From positions 124,001 to 188,000 of the forward strand of contig CATNEN010000026.1 of assembly GCA_950097015.1 (NCBI GenBank): a DNA stretch of 64,000 bases, written 5' to 3'. How positions within the stretch are numbered: the first letter of the stretch is position 1; every line of letters begins with the position of its first letter. The stretch is from Macrostomum hystrix. Taxonomy: Eukaryota; Platyhelminthes; Macrostomidae. Under the pieces are notes generated by a model. The model did no database searches and was not told the DNA's origin. It was given only the letters and a program-made list of their open reading frames with translations. Made by a program: the position numbers and the translations under genes. This document shows, piece by piece, positions 36,301-52,500 of this stretch.

Positions 36301-39300
36301 CGACTACTACTTTAATTGGTAGTACTAGTAGTAGTAGTACAAGTACCGCAGCTACTACCACAAACCCAGCTACCACTACTAGTACAACCGTAACCACTAG
36401 TAGGATTGCTACTACTAGCACAGATGCTACCGCCGCTACAACCACCTTTGGCTTACCCTCGCCTGGTATTAAATAAATACTATCCCACTGCCTCATTTCC
36501 TTATTTCCTCCATTTTTTATTTAATTCCAATCCAAATTCTTTAAATGTGTATTTTTACTTTTGAAAAATTACAATATTACTGGCTTGATTATATGGCGCC
36601 TTGCAGGATAACAACAAATCTATACTTTTTCGCGTTTCACATCTTTTCCTATCACAACTGTCTGCTTTTAGTAGAAACTGTGTGTCGATGTTTTCTATTA
36701 GTGTAATACGCTTACACGTGTCGAAATTGTTTTTCCTATTTGCTTGCTTGACTACTGTTCTTTTAGTGAATGATATATTCTATTTTCTACTTGATTGGCT
36801 GACAAATTCCTACTGTTTATCGCTAACTATCCTCAAAATCCCACCTAACAACAACACAGCCGGCCCGGATCCTCCTATAAACCTGGCAGCCAGTGGCATC
36901 ACTGACACATCAGCCACAGTCACGTGGACAGCTCCGTCGACTCCGAAGGCGCCAATAGCCGATTATCGATTTTTAGTCACCAGCCCAGTGTCTCTAGTCT
37001 ACTTCGTCAGCGGATTGTCATTTAATTTAGTCAATCTTACCTCGGCTACGACTTACACAGTGCAGGTGCGTTCGCAGTCCAGGTGACATGGGATATCTGA
37101 GACATATTCAGGTGACATGGGATATCTGAGACACATTCAGGTGATATGGGATATCTGAGACATATTCAGGTGATATGGGATATCTGAGACACATTCAGGT
37201 GATATGGGATATCTGAGACACATTCAGGTGATATGGGATATCTGAGACACATTCAGGTGATATGGGATATCTGAGACACATTCAGGTGATATGGGATATC
37301 TGAGACATATTCAGGTGATATGGGATATCTGAGACACATTCAGGTGATATGGGATATCTGAGACACATTCAGGTGATATGGGATATCTGAGACATATTCA
37401 GGTGACATGGGATATCTGAGACACATTCAGGTGATATGGGATATCTGAGACATATTCAGGTGATATGGGATATCTGAGACACATTCAGGTGATATGGGAT
37501 ATCTGAGACACATTCAGGTGATATGGGATATCTGAGACACATTCAGGTGATATGGGATATCTGAGACACATTCAGGTGATATGGGATATCTGAGACACAT
37601 TCAGGTGATATGGGATATCTGAGACATATTCAGGTGACATGGGATATCTGAGACACATTCAGGTGATATGGGATATCTGAGACATATTCAGGTGATTTGG
37701 GATATCTGAGACACATTCAGGTGATATGGGATATCTGAGACACATTCAGGTGATATGGGATATCTGAGACACATTCAGGTGATATGGGATATCTGAGACA
37801 TATTCAGGTGATATGGGATATCTGAGACACATTCAGGTGATATGGGATATCTGAGACACATTCAGGTGATATGGGATATCTGAGACACATTCAGGTGATA
37901 TGGGATATCTGAGACATATTCAGGTGATATGGGATATCTGAGACACATTCAGGTGATATGGGATATCTGAGACATATTCAGGTGATATGGGATATCTGAG
38001 ACACATTCAGGTGATATGGGATATCTGAGACACATATTCATGTGATATGGGATAACCCCCACCCATTGCAGATCAACTCGCGCAGCACCAATGGCAGTGT
38101 GGGCGCCGCCTCCTCGCCGTTTAGCTTCACTACCCTGGCCTCCTCGCAGCAGGTGGCCACGCTGGACAACTCGAGCCGATCCAATTCGGCCATCATCCTC
38201 GGCTGGTCGGCTCCGGCAGACGCAGCCGAGTTGTCTCACTTCCAGATTGGCTACACCTTGTTGGACAGTCAGGCACCCGGTGTCAGTCCCGGTGCTACTG
38301 GTAGCGTCAACGAGACAGCAGCCGCTAGGTCGCGCTCGGTGACGAGTCTTCTGCCCGCCTCGAAATATCGACTATGCGTCACTCCGGTGTACAGCGGCGT
38401 TGCTGGCAAGTCCGGTGTGCAGCGCTGCCTTGACGCCTGGACCACGCCGGGGACTTTTGCGGCAGCGCCACGGGCTCCGACCCTGCTAGGAACTGCCGGC
38501 TCTTCCCTGGCTAACATTAGCCTGGCCAGCTTGACTGCTGCCTATGCGTGAGCCTCTTCATTCTCTGAACTACCCGAGTGTGTCCTCGGATCTTCTCTTC
38601 CCCTAGCTACCTGTGTGTCCTCGGATAGGGGATCTTTTCTTCCCCTAGCTAGCTGAGTGTGTCCTCGGAAAGGGGATCTTTTCTTCCCCTAGCTAGCTGT
38701 GTGTCCTCGGAAAGGGGATCTTTTCTTCCCCTAGCTAGCTGTGTGTCCTCGGATAGGGGATCTTTTCTTCCCCTAGCTAGCTGTGTGTCCTCGGAAAGGG
38801 GATCTTTTCTTCCCCTAGCTAGCTGTGTGTCCTTGGAAAGGGGATCTTTTCTTCCCCTAGCTAGCTGAGTGTGTCCTTGGAAAGGGGATCTTTTCTTCCC
38901 CTAGCTAGCTGAGTGTGTCCTTGGAAAGGGGATCTTTTCTTCCCCTAGCTAGCGGAGTGTCCTCGGAAAGGGGATCTTTTCTTCCCCTAGCTAGCTGAGT
39001 GTCCTCGGAAAGGGGACCTTTCCTTCCCCTAGCTAGCTGAGTGTCCTCGGAAAGGGGACCTTTCCTTCCCCTAGCTAGCTGAGTGTCCTCGGAAAGGGGA
39101 TCTTTTCTTCCCCTAGCTAGCTGAGTGTCCTCGGAAAGGGGATCTTTTCTTCCCCTAGCTAGCTGTGTGTCCTCGGAAAGGGGATCTTTTCTTCCCCTAG
39201 CTAGCTGTGTGTCCTCGGAAAGGGGATCTTTTCTTCCCCTAGCTAGCTGAGTGTGTCCTCGGATAGGGGATATTTTCTTCCCCTAGCTAGCTGTGTGTCC

Positions 39301-42300
39301 TCGGAAAGGGAACCTTTCCCCTATGTTCACCCATGGAGCTCTTCAATTGCAGCGGCGGTCCGTTAACGGGCTACATTCTGGGCATTCAACTGACCAGCGG
39401 CCCGTCCGGCCGTCGCCGTCGCCGTTCCGTAGCCCCGGCCAGCGTCGATCTAGCCGGCTACAGCCTGATTGGCGAGTTCTCACCTGCCAGCCTGCCCGCC
39501 AGATTCTCAATTGGCGACGGACTCACCTACGGCGGCTATCCGAATCCCAGTCTGAGCCCTTCCTCGACTTACAATGTCCGATTGAGCGCCTACTCGATGG
39601 TTGACGGCGCAATCGCCGCGACAGCCAGCACGCCGCCTTTGGTTTTCTCAACGGCCGCTGGTCCTTCGTCCGGCACGTCCACGGCTGCGCCTACGGCCGC
39701 TGGCGCCGGCAATTCAAACACTGGCCTGATTGTTGGACTAGTCATCTTTTTTATCCTGCTATTGGCCGCTATCGCTATCGGGTTGTACTTCCTCATCACT
39801 AGGGTGCTGCGGCCCGGAGCAGGTGAGACCGATTTCCTTTTTTCGGCAAATCAAAGAGTAACTTACCCATCTGACCTCCAGGTTTATTATTGATTGGCCA
39901 CAACTACCAATCACCTTCAGGTCTCTTAGTTGGCCACTTACCGTTCTCACCTTCAGCTCTTTGGACTGGTTTTTTCAGGGTTTTTTGTGTCTTTTAAATA
40001 CGAGAAACAGTATTCAAAAGCAGCTAGTTTAAACTGAAGACAAAATCCCGCTTGAAGGCAAAGATTACGCTGCAGCCTACATTCCCCACGGCATCACCCG
40101 TCCGGACGGCGGCGGCAAAGGCGTCGAGCCCCGCTCAGCCGACTGCTGGTCATCTACCAACAGCGTGTCGGACTCGCGTCGCCTCCTAGTTGAGCCCGGC
40201 AATTATCGGGCCCACGCCAGCGTCATGTCCTGCGGCACCGGAGTCACGTGCTACGACGAGTACGCCGCCCTGCCGCAGGGCTTCAGCCCGAACCGCTCCT
40301 GTCACGTCGCCCGCAGCGCTGCCAACGTGGCTCGGAATCGTGGCGTACAAAATCTGCCCTACGATCACAATCTGGTTCGCTTCAAAGATCCCAACGTTTA
40401 TTACAACGCTTGCTACGTGAACGGCTACATTCGGCGTCAGGCCTACATATCGGCTCAGTCGCCTTTGGACAAGGGGTCCGCAGGAGATTTCTGGCGCATT
40501 GTAGCCGAACAGAACGTGGCCCAGATTGTCACCCTGTGTCAGGAATTTGAGGCCAAATCTTTGCATTGCATCAAGTACTGGCCGGATGTTGGCAATAGGG
40601 CCGAGTTTAACGGAATTCAGGTGAGTAACGCTAGTCTGAATCGCTTAATGTAATGTAACCTGTTGTATCCCACCCAGAAAATCCCCCCATGGTTTCAATC
40701 ACATCATTTCTATGATTTTCCCATGACAATGCCGCGGTATTCCCATTATTTGGCCGACTGGCTTTCGAGCATTCTAATAATCTAAATTGTTAATAACGCC
40801 AATCTTGGTATTTTGGTCGGGTGATATACCTACTCGTTCGCCTGTTAGTGAATATTTACTTAAGTGTTTTGTTTAGTTTAAACACAATTAGTCTATTCTA
40901 GCCGTGGCAACCATTCACCATCCCCTTTCAGGTTCGCTGCATCAAAGAGGAGAATCGCAATTTCTATTGCAAGCGCTACTTCGAAGTCGACGGGCTTGAT
41001 GTGGCCCAGTATCAGTTCCTGAGCTGGCCGGAGACCGGGATGCCGAAGACTCCTCTGCCGCTCATTGCTCTCTATTACGCTGTCAAGGTGAGTTTAGCTG
41101 CTGGTTGTCCTTGCTAAATAATTCAAGCAAGATCTGTATTCCAAACTGGTGTATGGTTTGAAACTAACAGGTGGCCTCACGCATTGAAGACGGCCCATTG
41201 CTGGTCCACTGTTCTACGGCTCTCTCTCGCACGGCTATTTTTATGGCTCTGGACTATCTGCTGCAGCAGGCTATGCATGAGCAGAGCATTAGCGTGTTCA
41301 AATGCGCCTCGCATCTGCGCAAGGCCAGAGCCAACTGTTTGCCAGATCCGCGAGAATATGCGTTCATCTACGATCTACTGTTTGAGGCTATGCTCACCGA
41401 GGGACGCAACATTGTCAGGATGGATGTGAGAGAAAATCTGCGCTCCATCCTGGCTGTAAATCCTAAGCTGAACCAGACGCACATGTGGGAACACTTCGCC
41501 TATCTGCAGGTGAGCTATCTCGCGTTTTTATCATAAACTAAAGCACTTGTCTATAAATAGCATCTGACGTCAGTGAGCGCGTTGTCTATAAAAAGCATCT
41601 GACGTCAGTGAACGCGTTGTCTATAAATAGCATCTGATGTCATTTGAGGGGTGTATTTGACTTTATATGCATCGATATACGCATTATACTACATTCGCAT
41701 TCACGCGCAGAACTACGCGGAGCGACCAGTCTGCACTTCGCCAACCGCCGGGCAGGCGGATCGCGACCCAGCGATCATGCCGTGCGACGACTGCCGGGTG
41801 CGCCTCGCTGATCCCGCCACCTACATCAACGCTATCTGGTTAGATGGATTCTACCGTTCGGACGATACCATCGTGACCCAGACGCCCTTGGAATGGACCG
41901 AGCTGGCCTTCTGGAATATGGTGCTGGAGCATCGGGCCAGCCACGTGGTCGACCTACAGCCGGGCGGAGATCCGAATCGCTGCTTCTATCCGCTGCCCCC
42001 GGAGACGCAGCGGTCTCTAGGTCAGGGAGGCCTGACGCTGCGCCTGCAAGGTCGCACCGATCAAGGCTGCACTCTATTGCTCGAGTGCCCCGGCGCTCAA
42101 CCGCTGTCGGTCTCGGTGCACGCTTTCTCAAGTGAGTCGCGCCTTTGCGGACGTACTAGCCGTACTAGTTCTGTACATTAATAATTAGCATCTGTACGTG
42201 TCATTTGAGTACATTTCCGTACAGAGATTATTTGCTCACTCCCGAACCGCCAGAGCTGTACGCCAACGCCGGCGTTAATTCATCAGACAACTCGCTGCCG

Positions 42301-42783
42301 CAGAGTGTCAAAGCGATGTATCGTGCCGTTGACGACTTCTTGTTGAGCCCGGCGCCGCGCTCCGGTCCCCAGGTGCTGGTCTGCCTAAACGGCGCCAACC
42401 GGTGCGGCCTGTTCGCCGCCTGCCTGCTGGCTGCCCAGCAGCTGCAGCAGGATGGCTTCACCGACGTCTATCATCTGGTGAAGTGGATGAAGCTGCGTAG
42501 ACCCCAGCTAGTGCCGACGCTGCAGCAGTACGAGTTCATCTTTAATTTTCTGGCCTACTATGCCAAGCACAAACTGTTGCCAGCTCAGCAGCAGCAACAG
42601 CAGCAGCAGCTGTCGGAGAACACTAATCCAGGTGTTGGCCGCGGCCTAGGCGAGACCACCTATTCGCTGAGCCAGGTGCCTGTGCAGCCGCAGCGCGAGC
42701 CTGGCAAAGTGGCCTATCACTATCTGAACATCGGCGACCTGGGCGCCACTCTTATGTCAACCGCATCCGCTGATCTGGTCTAG
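24369..42783 (+). CDS. Receptor-type protein tyrosine phosphatase, 16 exons
   Basis: Exons: 24369-24474, 26637-27278, 27459-27554, 29607-30248, 30428-30460, 31306-31529, 34802-35174, 36148-36465, 36860-37065, 38072-38547, 39353-39822, 40040-40620, 40932-41087, 41171-41509, 41711-42131, 42227-42783. All phases agree; the sum is 5640 nt (1879 residues). Exon 1 is a signal peptide (ASLLLCLACLMLTYLSG). Two near-identical 642-nt exons each carry Cys-rich EGF/laminin-EGF-like repeats plus a fibronectin III-like domain. They are followed by Thr/Pro/Ser linkers, two or more fibronectin III domains, and a mucin-like Thr/Ser exon (36148). Just outside the membrane is a penta-arginine RRRRRS (39411), as in furin-cleaved LAR-type receptors. 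The TM segment is about residues 1163-1187. D1 (40040-41509) has LPYDHNLV, YYNACYVNGYI, WPE instead of WPD (41025) and HCSTALSRT around the Cys at 41210. D2 (41711-42783) keeps CX5R as CLNGANR. Weak catalysis is likely. A short polyQ run lies near the end. Confidence 0.88.
25376..25800 (-). mobile_element. LINE reverse-transcriptase fragment (decayed)
   Basis: The minus strand codes, with frame breaks, for KINAKKTEVV and then VLFYNAETWTMW. These correspond to the conserved thumb-region motifs of non-LTR retrotransposon reverse transcriptases (typically NxxKTExM and LLYGxETW). In-frame stops lie between the two motifs, so the copy is dead. It sits antisense in intron 1 of the receptor phosphatase gene. 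Confidence 0.65.
25813..26015 (-). mobile_element. tRNA-derived SINE, family 2, copy 3
   Basis: Shares CACACCCTCATAGGTGTG, CATCTGTCCTGGCTTTCTCA, CATTGTGCCTTGGAGTTGG, GTGGCCTCGCCGCGGATTCG and GAGCTCAGGGACATTG with copies at 7.8 and 23.8 kb. It abuts the LINE fragment in the same intron, on the side where the LINE reading starts, so a nested insertion is possible. Confidence 0.65.
26637..27278 (+). repeat. Duplicated receptor exon, copy 1 (642 nt, phase 1-1)
   Basis: Codes for the Cys-rich module starting CPIGSYGTYCNYSC and a fibronectin III-like module ending GPVTPVCI. From 26728 to the donor it differs from copy 2 at only four positions in about 557 bases, without indels. The first 91 bases are clearly diverged. 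Confidence 0.9.
27279..28730 (+). other. Small Thr-rich exon and intron sequence between duplicated exons
   Basis: Contains exon 27459-27554 (phase 1-1, LTTIATTTATKTTTTSTAS), a mucin-like linker. An alternative acceptor at 27470 would shorten it by 12 nt. The rest, 27555-28730, is AT-rich intron with no other exon seen. Confidence 0.6.
28735..29505. repeat. Minisatellite, 48-bp unit, receptor phosphatase intron
   Basis: About 15 nearly identical copies with the core GATTCTTGTACAGGATCTCG followed by AACGGTTCTCGTTCAATAG. Homogeneity is very high inside the array and falls off at both ends. It ends about 100 bases before the second duplicated exon. The period is divisible by three, which keeps two long false frames open. 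Confidence 0.95.
29607..30248 (+). repeat. Duplicated receptor exon, copy 2 (642 nt, phase 1-1)
   Basis: Same length and same phases as copy 1. It starts CPTGTFGPYCNYSC. The four differences from copy 1 in the shared tract (offset 2970) give Ser for Pro, Arg for Gln and Gln for His, plus one silent change. It is followed by a 33-nt Thr/Pro exon at 30428-30460, the counterpart of the longer Thr-rich exon after copy 1. Confidence 0.9.
31570..34640. repeat. Large minisatellite, 24-bp unit, receptor phosphatase intron
   Basis: Roughly 127 copies with the core AAATCCTTCAGAAGCCACAG. The array fills about 94 percent of the 31530-34801 intron. Rare 23-bp units (AAGCACAG) and 25-bp units (CAGGAAGCC, near 33100 and 33773) shift the frame. 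Those shifts chop the false open frames (the longest has 732 codons on the minus strand). The two CAGGAAGCC units lie in the same variant context about 673 bp apart, evidence of an internal block duplication. Confidence 0.97.
35285..35800. repeat. Minisatellite, 14-bp unit, receptor phosphatase intron
   Basis: About 37 copies of a pyrimidine-rich 14-mer, CTTCCCTCATCCAG, with variants CATCAT, CCTGAT and CCTTAT. It lies in the 35175-36147 intron. Each unit is a pyrimidine tract followed by CAG, so the array is a run of splice-acceptor look-alikes upstream of the real acceptor of the mucin-like exon. Confidence 0.95.
37080..38045. repeat. Minisatellite, 29-bp unit, receptor phosphatase intron
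   Basis: About 33 copies with the core ATTCAGGTGATATGGGATAT. It begins about 15 bases after the donor at 37066 and ends about 25 bases before the acceptor at 38071, so the intron is nearly all repeat. The first unit (CCAGGTGACATGG) resembles the sequence just after the exon end. Two alternating variants (GACACATTC, GACATATTC) recur in a pattern suggesting block duplication. Confidence 0.96.
38575..39315. repeat. Minisatellite, 42/44-bp unit, receptor phosphatase intron
   Basis: About 17 copies with the core GGATCTTTTCTTCCCCTAG followed by CTAGCTG and GTGTCCTCGG. Length varies between 42 and 44 bases through a GTGT or GAGTGT alternative. It fills about 92 percent of the 38548-39352 intron, and each unit includes a strong pyrimidine tract plus TAG. 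Confidence 0.95.
41560..41645. repeat. Short tandem repeat, about 34-bp unit, three copies
   Basis: Three copies of GTCTATAAATAGCATCTGA followed by CGTCAGTGA in the 41510-41710 intron between PTP domain 1 and domain 2. It is a possible early stage of the arrays seen in neighbouring introns. Confidence 0.85.
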
Positions 42784-46832
<4,049 letters not shown>

Positions 46833-47271
46833 ACAAAATTTCAAGGCTGATTGGTTGATTTTTGCTATTCTATTGTTTCAAGCTTTGATTTCTGTCTGGG
46901 TTTTAAATCAAAGTATATAAAACAAATTTGACGCATCCATTTTTAGTAAACGTCTGTCTACGTGCTGCTACTTTTAGTAGTTTAAATGAACAATAATTTG
47001 ATGTCTTAAAATTTAGAAAAAGTAGATAACGTGATCTAATTCAAATTATGGCTTTGCTTAAACCGCGATCTGTTTTTTAGTTACTGAACAACTTTTTACG
47101 CAGAAAGTTTTGTTAAGTTTCATTTCTGTATATTTGGTATAAATGAAAAATTATTTTTATTCTGCTGTAGGCGAGTTATTGTTACTTAGAGATAACGTAG
47201 GATTGACCGTTTGGAGTGAGAAAGATAAAATTAATCCTTAAAATGGTTAGTTCAGAAGACTCACCTGCTAA

Positions 47272-48282
47272 AGTCAATGGTATCCGCCCCCCGCCAGTCA
47301 ATAGTATCCGCCCCCTCTGGTCCTTAGCATCCGCCCATTCAGTCCTCCAGTCATTAGCATCTGCCTCTCCAGTCATTAGCATCCGCCCCTCCAGTTAATA
47401 GCATCCGCCCCTCCAGTCATTAGTATCCGCCCCTCCAGTCATTAGAATCCACCCCTCCAGTCATTAGAATCCACCCCTCCAGTCATAAGCATCCGCCTCT
47501 CCAGTCATAAGCATCCGCCCCTCCAGTTATTAGCATCCGCCTCTCCAGTCATAAGCATCCGCCTCTCCAGTCATTAGCATCCGCCCCTCCAGTTATTAGC
47601 ATCCGCCTCTCCAGTCATTAGCATCCGCCCCTCCAGTTATTAGCATCCGCCCCTCCAGTCATTAGCATCCGCCCCTCCAGTTAATAGCATCCGCCCCTCC
47701 AGTCATTAGCATCCGCCCCTCCAGTTAATAGCATCCGCCCCTCCAGTTAATAGCATCCGCCCCTCCAGTTATTAGTATCCGCCCCTCCAGTCATTAGTAT
47801 CCGCCCCTCCAGTTATTAGCATCCGCCCCTCCAGTCATTAGCATCCGCCCCTCCAGTTATTAGCATCCGCCCCTCTAGTTATTAGCATCCGCCCTCTCCA
47901 GTCATCAATATCCGCCCCTCCAGTCATTAGCATCCGCCCTCTAGTCATTAGTATCCGCCCCTCCAGTCATTAGAATCCACCCCTCCAGTCATAAGCATCC
48001 GCCCCTCCAGTTATTAGCATCCGCCCCTCCAGTTATTAGCATCCGCCCTCTCCAGTCATTAGCATCCGCCCCTCCAGTTATTAGTATCCGCCCCTCCGGT
48101 TATTAGCATCCGCCCTCTCCAGTCATTAGCATCCGCCCCTCCAGTTATAAGTATCCGCCCCTCCAGTCATTAGCATCCGCCCCTCCAGTTATTATTATCC
48201 GCCCCTCCAGTCATCAATATCCGCCCCTCCAGTTATTAGTATCCGCCCCTCCAGTCATTAGCATCCGCCCCTCCCAAGGTTT
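47272..48282. repeat. Minisatellite, 22-bp unit, between PDE6D and Crumbs
   Basis: About 46 copies with the core CATCCGCCCCTCCAGTTATT. Variants are CAGTCATTAG, CAGTTATTAG, CAGTTAATAG and CATAAG. It lies between the PDE6D stop codon and the Crumbs start codon. If the Crumbs transcript starts upstream, it could be in a 5' UTR intron; otherwise it is intergenic. Confidence 0.95.
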
Positions 48283-49554
48283 CTCTATTTGTGCCATGGT
48301 GGTTCCATTTAAGTGTTTATTAAGGATTAATATTCAAATTAATGTTAATATGTTTTTCTTTGCTGTCCTGTAACTCTGTAAATTTGCGTCTGCACACTGT
48401 CAGTCTGTCTGCATCATATTCTGCTGCTTTTATATCTTTGCCTCTGTCCTAAGTTATGAATTTTTCTGTAGTATCCTAGGCTAGCAAGGTTCTGAATGCT
48501 TTGCAGATTCTAGAACTAATTTGATTTACAACTATAAGTCTATGGAACAAGCTATAGTGCATACCTGGCTGTGTTTTTTTTCTTTTTAAAAATTACAAAA
48601 AAATCGCATCGCACACCGCACTTGCTACTTAAGAGTTTTTTTACTTTTGTTCTGCAGTAGTCTATGTCGCTTATCCGTCCGTAAATCTATAACGAATTCT
48701 GAAAGCTTTTCCCTAGCCGTTATCTAGGAGTTGTGGTTGAGTAGGATTTAGTCTACGCTTTAGTGCTAAGCGAACCCTCCCGGATCCCTATTTGGGATAA
48801 TTCGCGAATTTCTCTTTTTTCTTGAGCTTATGTCTCAATAATTCAAAGTTGCTTTCGCGCTATCTGTCAATTTATAATTATTTCCTATTTTCTTTATCTA
48901 GATCAGCTAACTGCACTGCAAACTGTTTATTTCAGAAAAACTGAAGGAAATTCGGAAGATACCTTCTTGATCGACTTCTAAACTTACATTTTTTTACAAA
49001 AATATCAGCCAGATCAGCAAAGTATATTGCTATACAAAGAGCTGCAAAAATTACCGAAATTTTCCAATATCTGAATTTTTCGTTTTAAAAACCTAAATTC
49101 TAGTTTTGCGCCATCGATTCGAAAAAAATTTCTTTGATGCTGTCTTCTGTTTGTTCCTGTCAAAAATATATCGTTACATTTGAAAACGTTAGTTTCTTCA
49201 TTTCTATTGTAAAAGCACTTGCGATATTGTCGTTTCTTTTCGGTTGGGGATAATTTCCCCCCTGTAAGCTTATCTGTGGCACTGCAAAGATAAAAGGCTC
49301 GTGTGACTTATTATTATTATTTTCCTAATACTACTTGCAGTTTGTCGTTAAGTAGAAAGTTGCGCCGGAACTTATTTTCCAGCCGGGGCCGATTCGTTGG
49401 ATTGTCCGGCCAACTGCAAGGAATTGAGCGAGGCAGAGCGGAACTACGGCCCGGGTTTTTAAAGACCAGAGACGCCAAATAAATTAAAAAAACAAGTCAA
49501 TAAATAGTTCTAGTCTCGCAGAATTATCGTTTAAACCGCCAGCAGAGGAAGTAC
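48283..49554. other. Upstream region of Crumbs
   Basis: AT-rich sequence with no coding exon recognised. The last 230 bases become GC-richer and probably include the 5' untranslated region. An in-frame TAA precedes the ATG at 49555. A TCTCGCAG at about 49520 could be a 5' UTR splice acceptor. Confidence 0.4.
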
Positions 49555-52500
49555 ATGCCCGTCTGGTTGCTGATTGCCGCGGTGGCTGCCGGTGTGGCGG
49601 CTGTGATAACTGGCGAGGAGGCTGCAATAATGGTGCCGCTGGACAATGGCACCAGATTGAGATTTACCGCTTGTGAGAATCAACTGGACGCTTTCACACT
49701 GTTCACAGCGCCCACAATGGGAGACGAAGCATTCTCAGTTGCTTGGCAACCGAAAACCAAATCGATATTGTTTAGTCAGCCTCGTCTGGGAAAATTGGAG
49801 GCCTGCAGTTTGGAAGGCAAGCAGCAGCATCGCCAGATAGCGGATGTTCGATTATCCACCTCATTGTCTACAGATGGAAGTACAGTCAAGGTTGATATTG
49901 TTCTGAACGGCTTACCAGATGCTGCTGGAAAGCTTGGCAATGACGGCTGTCACTTTCAGGCGAACATTCCTGTCCAAGGCGCCGATGTAGAAGCGGCGTC
50001 CTCTGCGGAGCACCTGCTGGCACTGGCTGCGTTTGACGGCTGCGCTATGGATGAGGCGTCGGCTGGCGGCTTTCACTGCTTTCGCAACTGGACCGAGACC
50101 GCCTGCGGCAGCGGTGAGGCGTACAGAGGGGAGATTTAGAGGGCTGGCGGTGACAGACAAACTGGCTTAGAGGGACAAGATTGATAGTCAGTGATTTCTG
50201 TCAGGGATAAACAATAATTAGGTGACAGAATAACTGGGAGTGACAGAATAACTGGGAGTGACAGAATAACTGGGAGTGACAGAATAGCTGGGAGTGACAG
50301 AATAGCTGGGAGTGACAGAATAGCTGGGAGTGACAGAATAGCTGGGAGTGACAGAATAACTGGGAGTGACAGAATAACTGGGAGTGACAGAATAACTGGG
50401 AGTGACAGAATAACTGGGAGTGACAGAATAACTGGGAGTGACAGAATAACTGGGAGTGACAGAATAACTGGGAGTGACAGAATAACTGGGAGTGACAGAA
50501 TAGCTGAGAGTGACAGAATAGCTGAGAGTGACAGAATAGCTGGGAGTGACAGAATAACTGGGAGTGACAGAATAACTGGGAGTGACAGAATAGCTGGGAG
50601 TGACAGAATAGCTGGGCGTGACAGAATAACTGGGAGTGACAGAATAACTGGGAGTGACAGAATAACTGGGAGTGACAGAATAACTGGGAGTGACAGAATA
50701 ACTGGGAGTGACAGAATAACTGGGAGTGACAGAATAGCTGAGAGTGACAGAATAGCTGAGAGTGACAGAATAGCTGGGAGTGACAGAATAACTGGGAGTG
50801 ACAGAATAACTGGGAGTGACAGAATAACTGGGAGTGACAGAATAGCTGGGAGTGACAGAATAGCTGGGAGTGACAGAATAGCTGAGAGTGAGAGAATAAT
50901 ATGAGTTAGTTAAATTTGAGTTGGCTTGACAGTTTTGACAATGCTGCACTTATTTTTATTCGGTACATCAAATCACAGATTCATAAAAGAACATCCCCGC
51001 CAAATCTGTCAGTGCCGCCCGCGGACTCCCGATCTCGCGTCAGGCGAGCCACCTGCTCACCTGGCGACTGTCAGAACGGCGGCGTCTGCAACAACATCAC
51101 CAGCTCGCCGGCTTGCATCTGCCCGCTGCCTTTCATAGCCCCTAACTGCAACGCCTTCTCGGACTACTGCAGTCAGGAGCAGCCGGATCTGAACATCACT
51201 AACCTGCCCGTGTGTATCAATGGCACCTGCGCCAATGTTACACTGACGCCGCCATACTTCAACTGTGTCTGCACGCCTGGCTTTGAAGGTTATTGAAGAG
51301 ATTTTTTCTGGGATAGGGCCGGTTGAGTAGCGGCGTGATAATTTCCACCAGTACAGAAGTACATACGCCTGTCTGGCAATGAGAAAGTCAATAATATTAT
51401 TAATAACAATACGAGATAATACGAGACAATACGAGACAGTGTGTGTGTCTGGGGTCAGTGGCAGTAGTCAAACTCCTCCTCGCTGACTGTGGGTCGAACA
51501 TCATCAACAGTTGCGTCACTACCCGCCACCCCTGCAATTGATAATAGCCCTACTGTGTTATAACAATAAGGACACTAAGTGGTAGAACAATTTTGGTGGT
51601 TTTAGCGGCCGCTCAGTCCATGGACTGAACAGTTGTACACAGCAATAGCTAAGACTATGCCACACTGGCTGTGCATCCGACCTTACCGCCTTACTGGATA
51701 TATAAATGTTCCAGTCTGTGTGCCATCATTTGATAATTTTATAAAACCCAAACTTGGAATTCATAATATAAAAAAATAGATTAGAATACGGCTCAGATTA
51801 AATGCGTTAATTCCCAAACACCAATTTTCAAGCCAGGGTCATAAGCAGATCACAAGCCAGTCCTTTTCACTTGCCAAATAATTCTTCCCAACAAGTTTTT
51901 GTGTGTGGTGTGTTTTCCCAAAAATATCGCCCTCTTGTTCCAAATTTCTCGCCTTGAACGCAGCATAAAACTTGATTGTGCACAGCAGCTGTTGCTTTCA
52001 AGTCAAGATTGGGTGTGGCTGTTGCTAGGGCCTTTAGCCTCAGCTAGGCACGAACCTTCAATTTATTTCAAACAGGTTGTTTTTATAATTCTACGCAAAC
52101 TTAACAGTTAACTAAAATCTAAGTTCTTAAAATATTCGCTTTACTAAAATCTGTTTCGCTAATAAAACTTAAAAAAGTAAATTTTACCATTAATCTTCTT
52201 TCAGTAATGTACGAACTGTGATACGTTCTCGTTAATATAGCTATCAATATACTAGGCTGAAAATGTTTTTTTTATTTGAAATAGCATATATACGTATGTA
52301 GTTTTAATACACTGTAAATTTATAAAGTTGGTATAATATAATATAGTCTAGGAATTCCATTAATAATTCTGCTGAAAGTGTACAGATTCTATACAGCTAA
52401 CTGTAGGGATTCGGTAAAGTACTGTGTACACATTCTGTAAAGTACTGTGTACACATTCTGTAAAGTACTGTGTACACATTCTGTAAGGTACGGTGTACAC

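Noticed and set aside
36044-36496. Minus-strand Val-rich 150-codon frame
   Set aside because: It is the antisense of the Thr/Ser mucin-like exon at 36148-36465, which has proper splice sites and phase on the plus strand.
41832-42135. Alternative frames within PTP domain 2
   Set aside because: The phase-consistent frame carries recognisable PTP motifs; the others are shadows.
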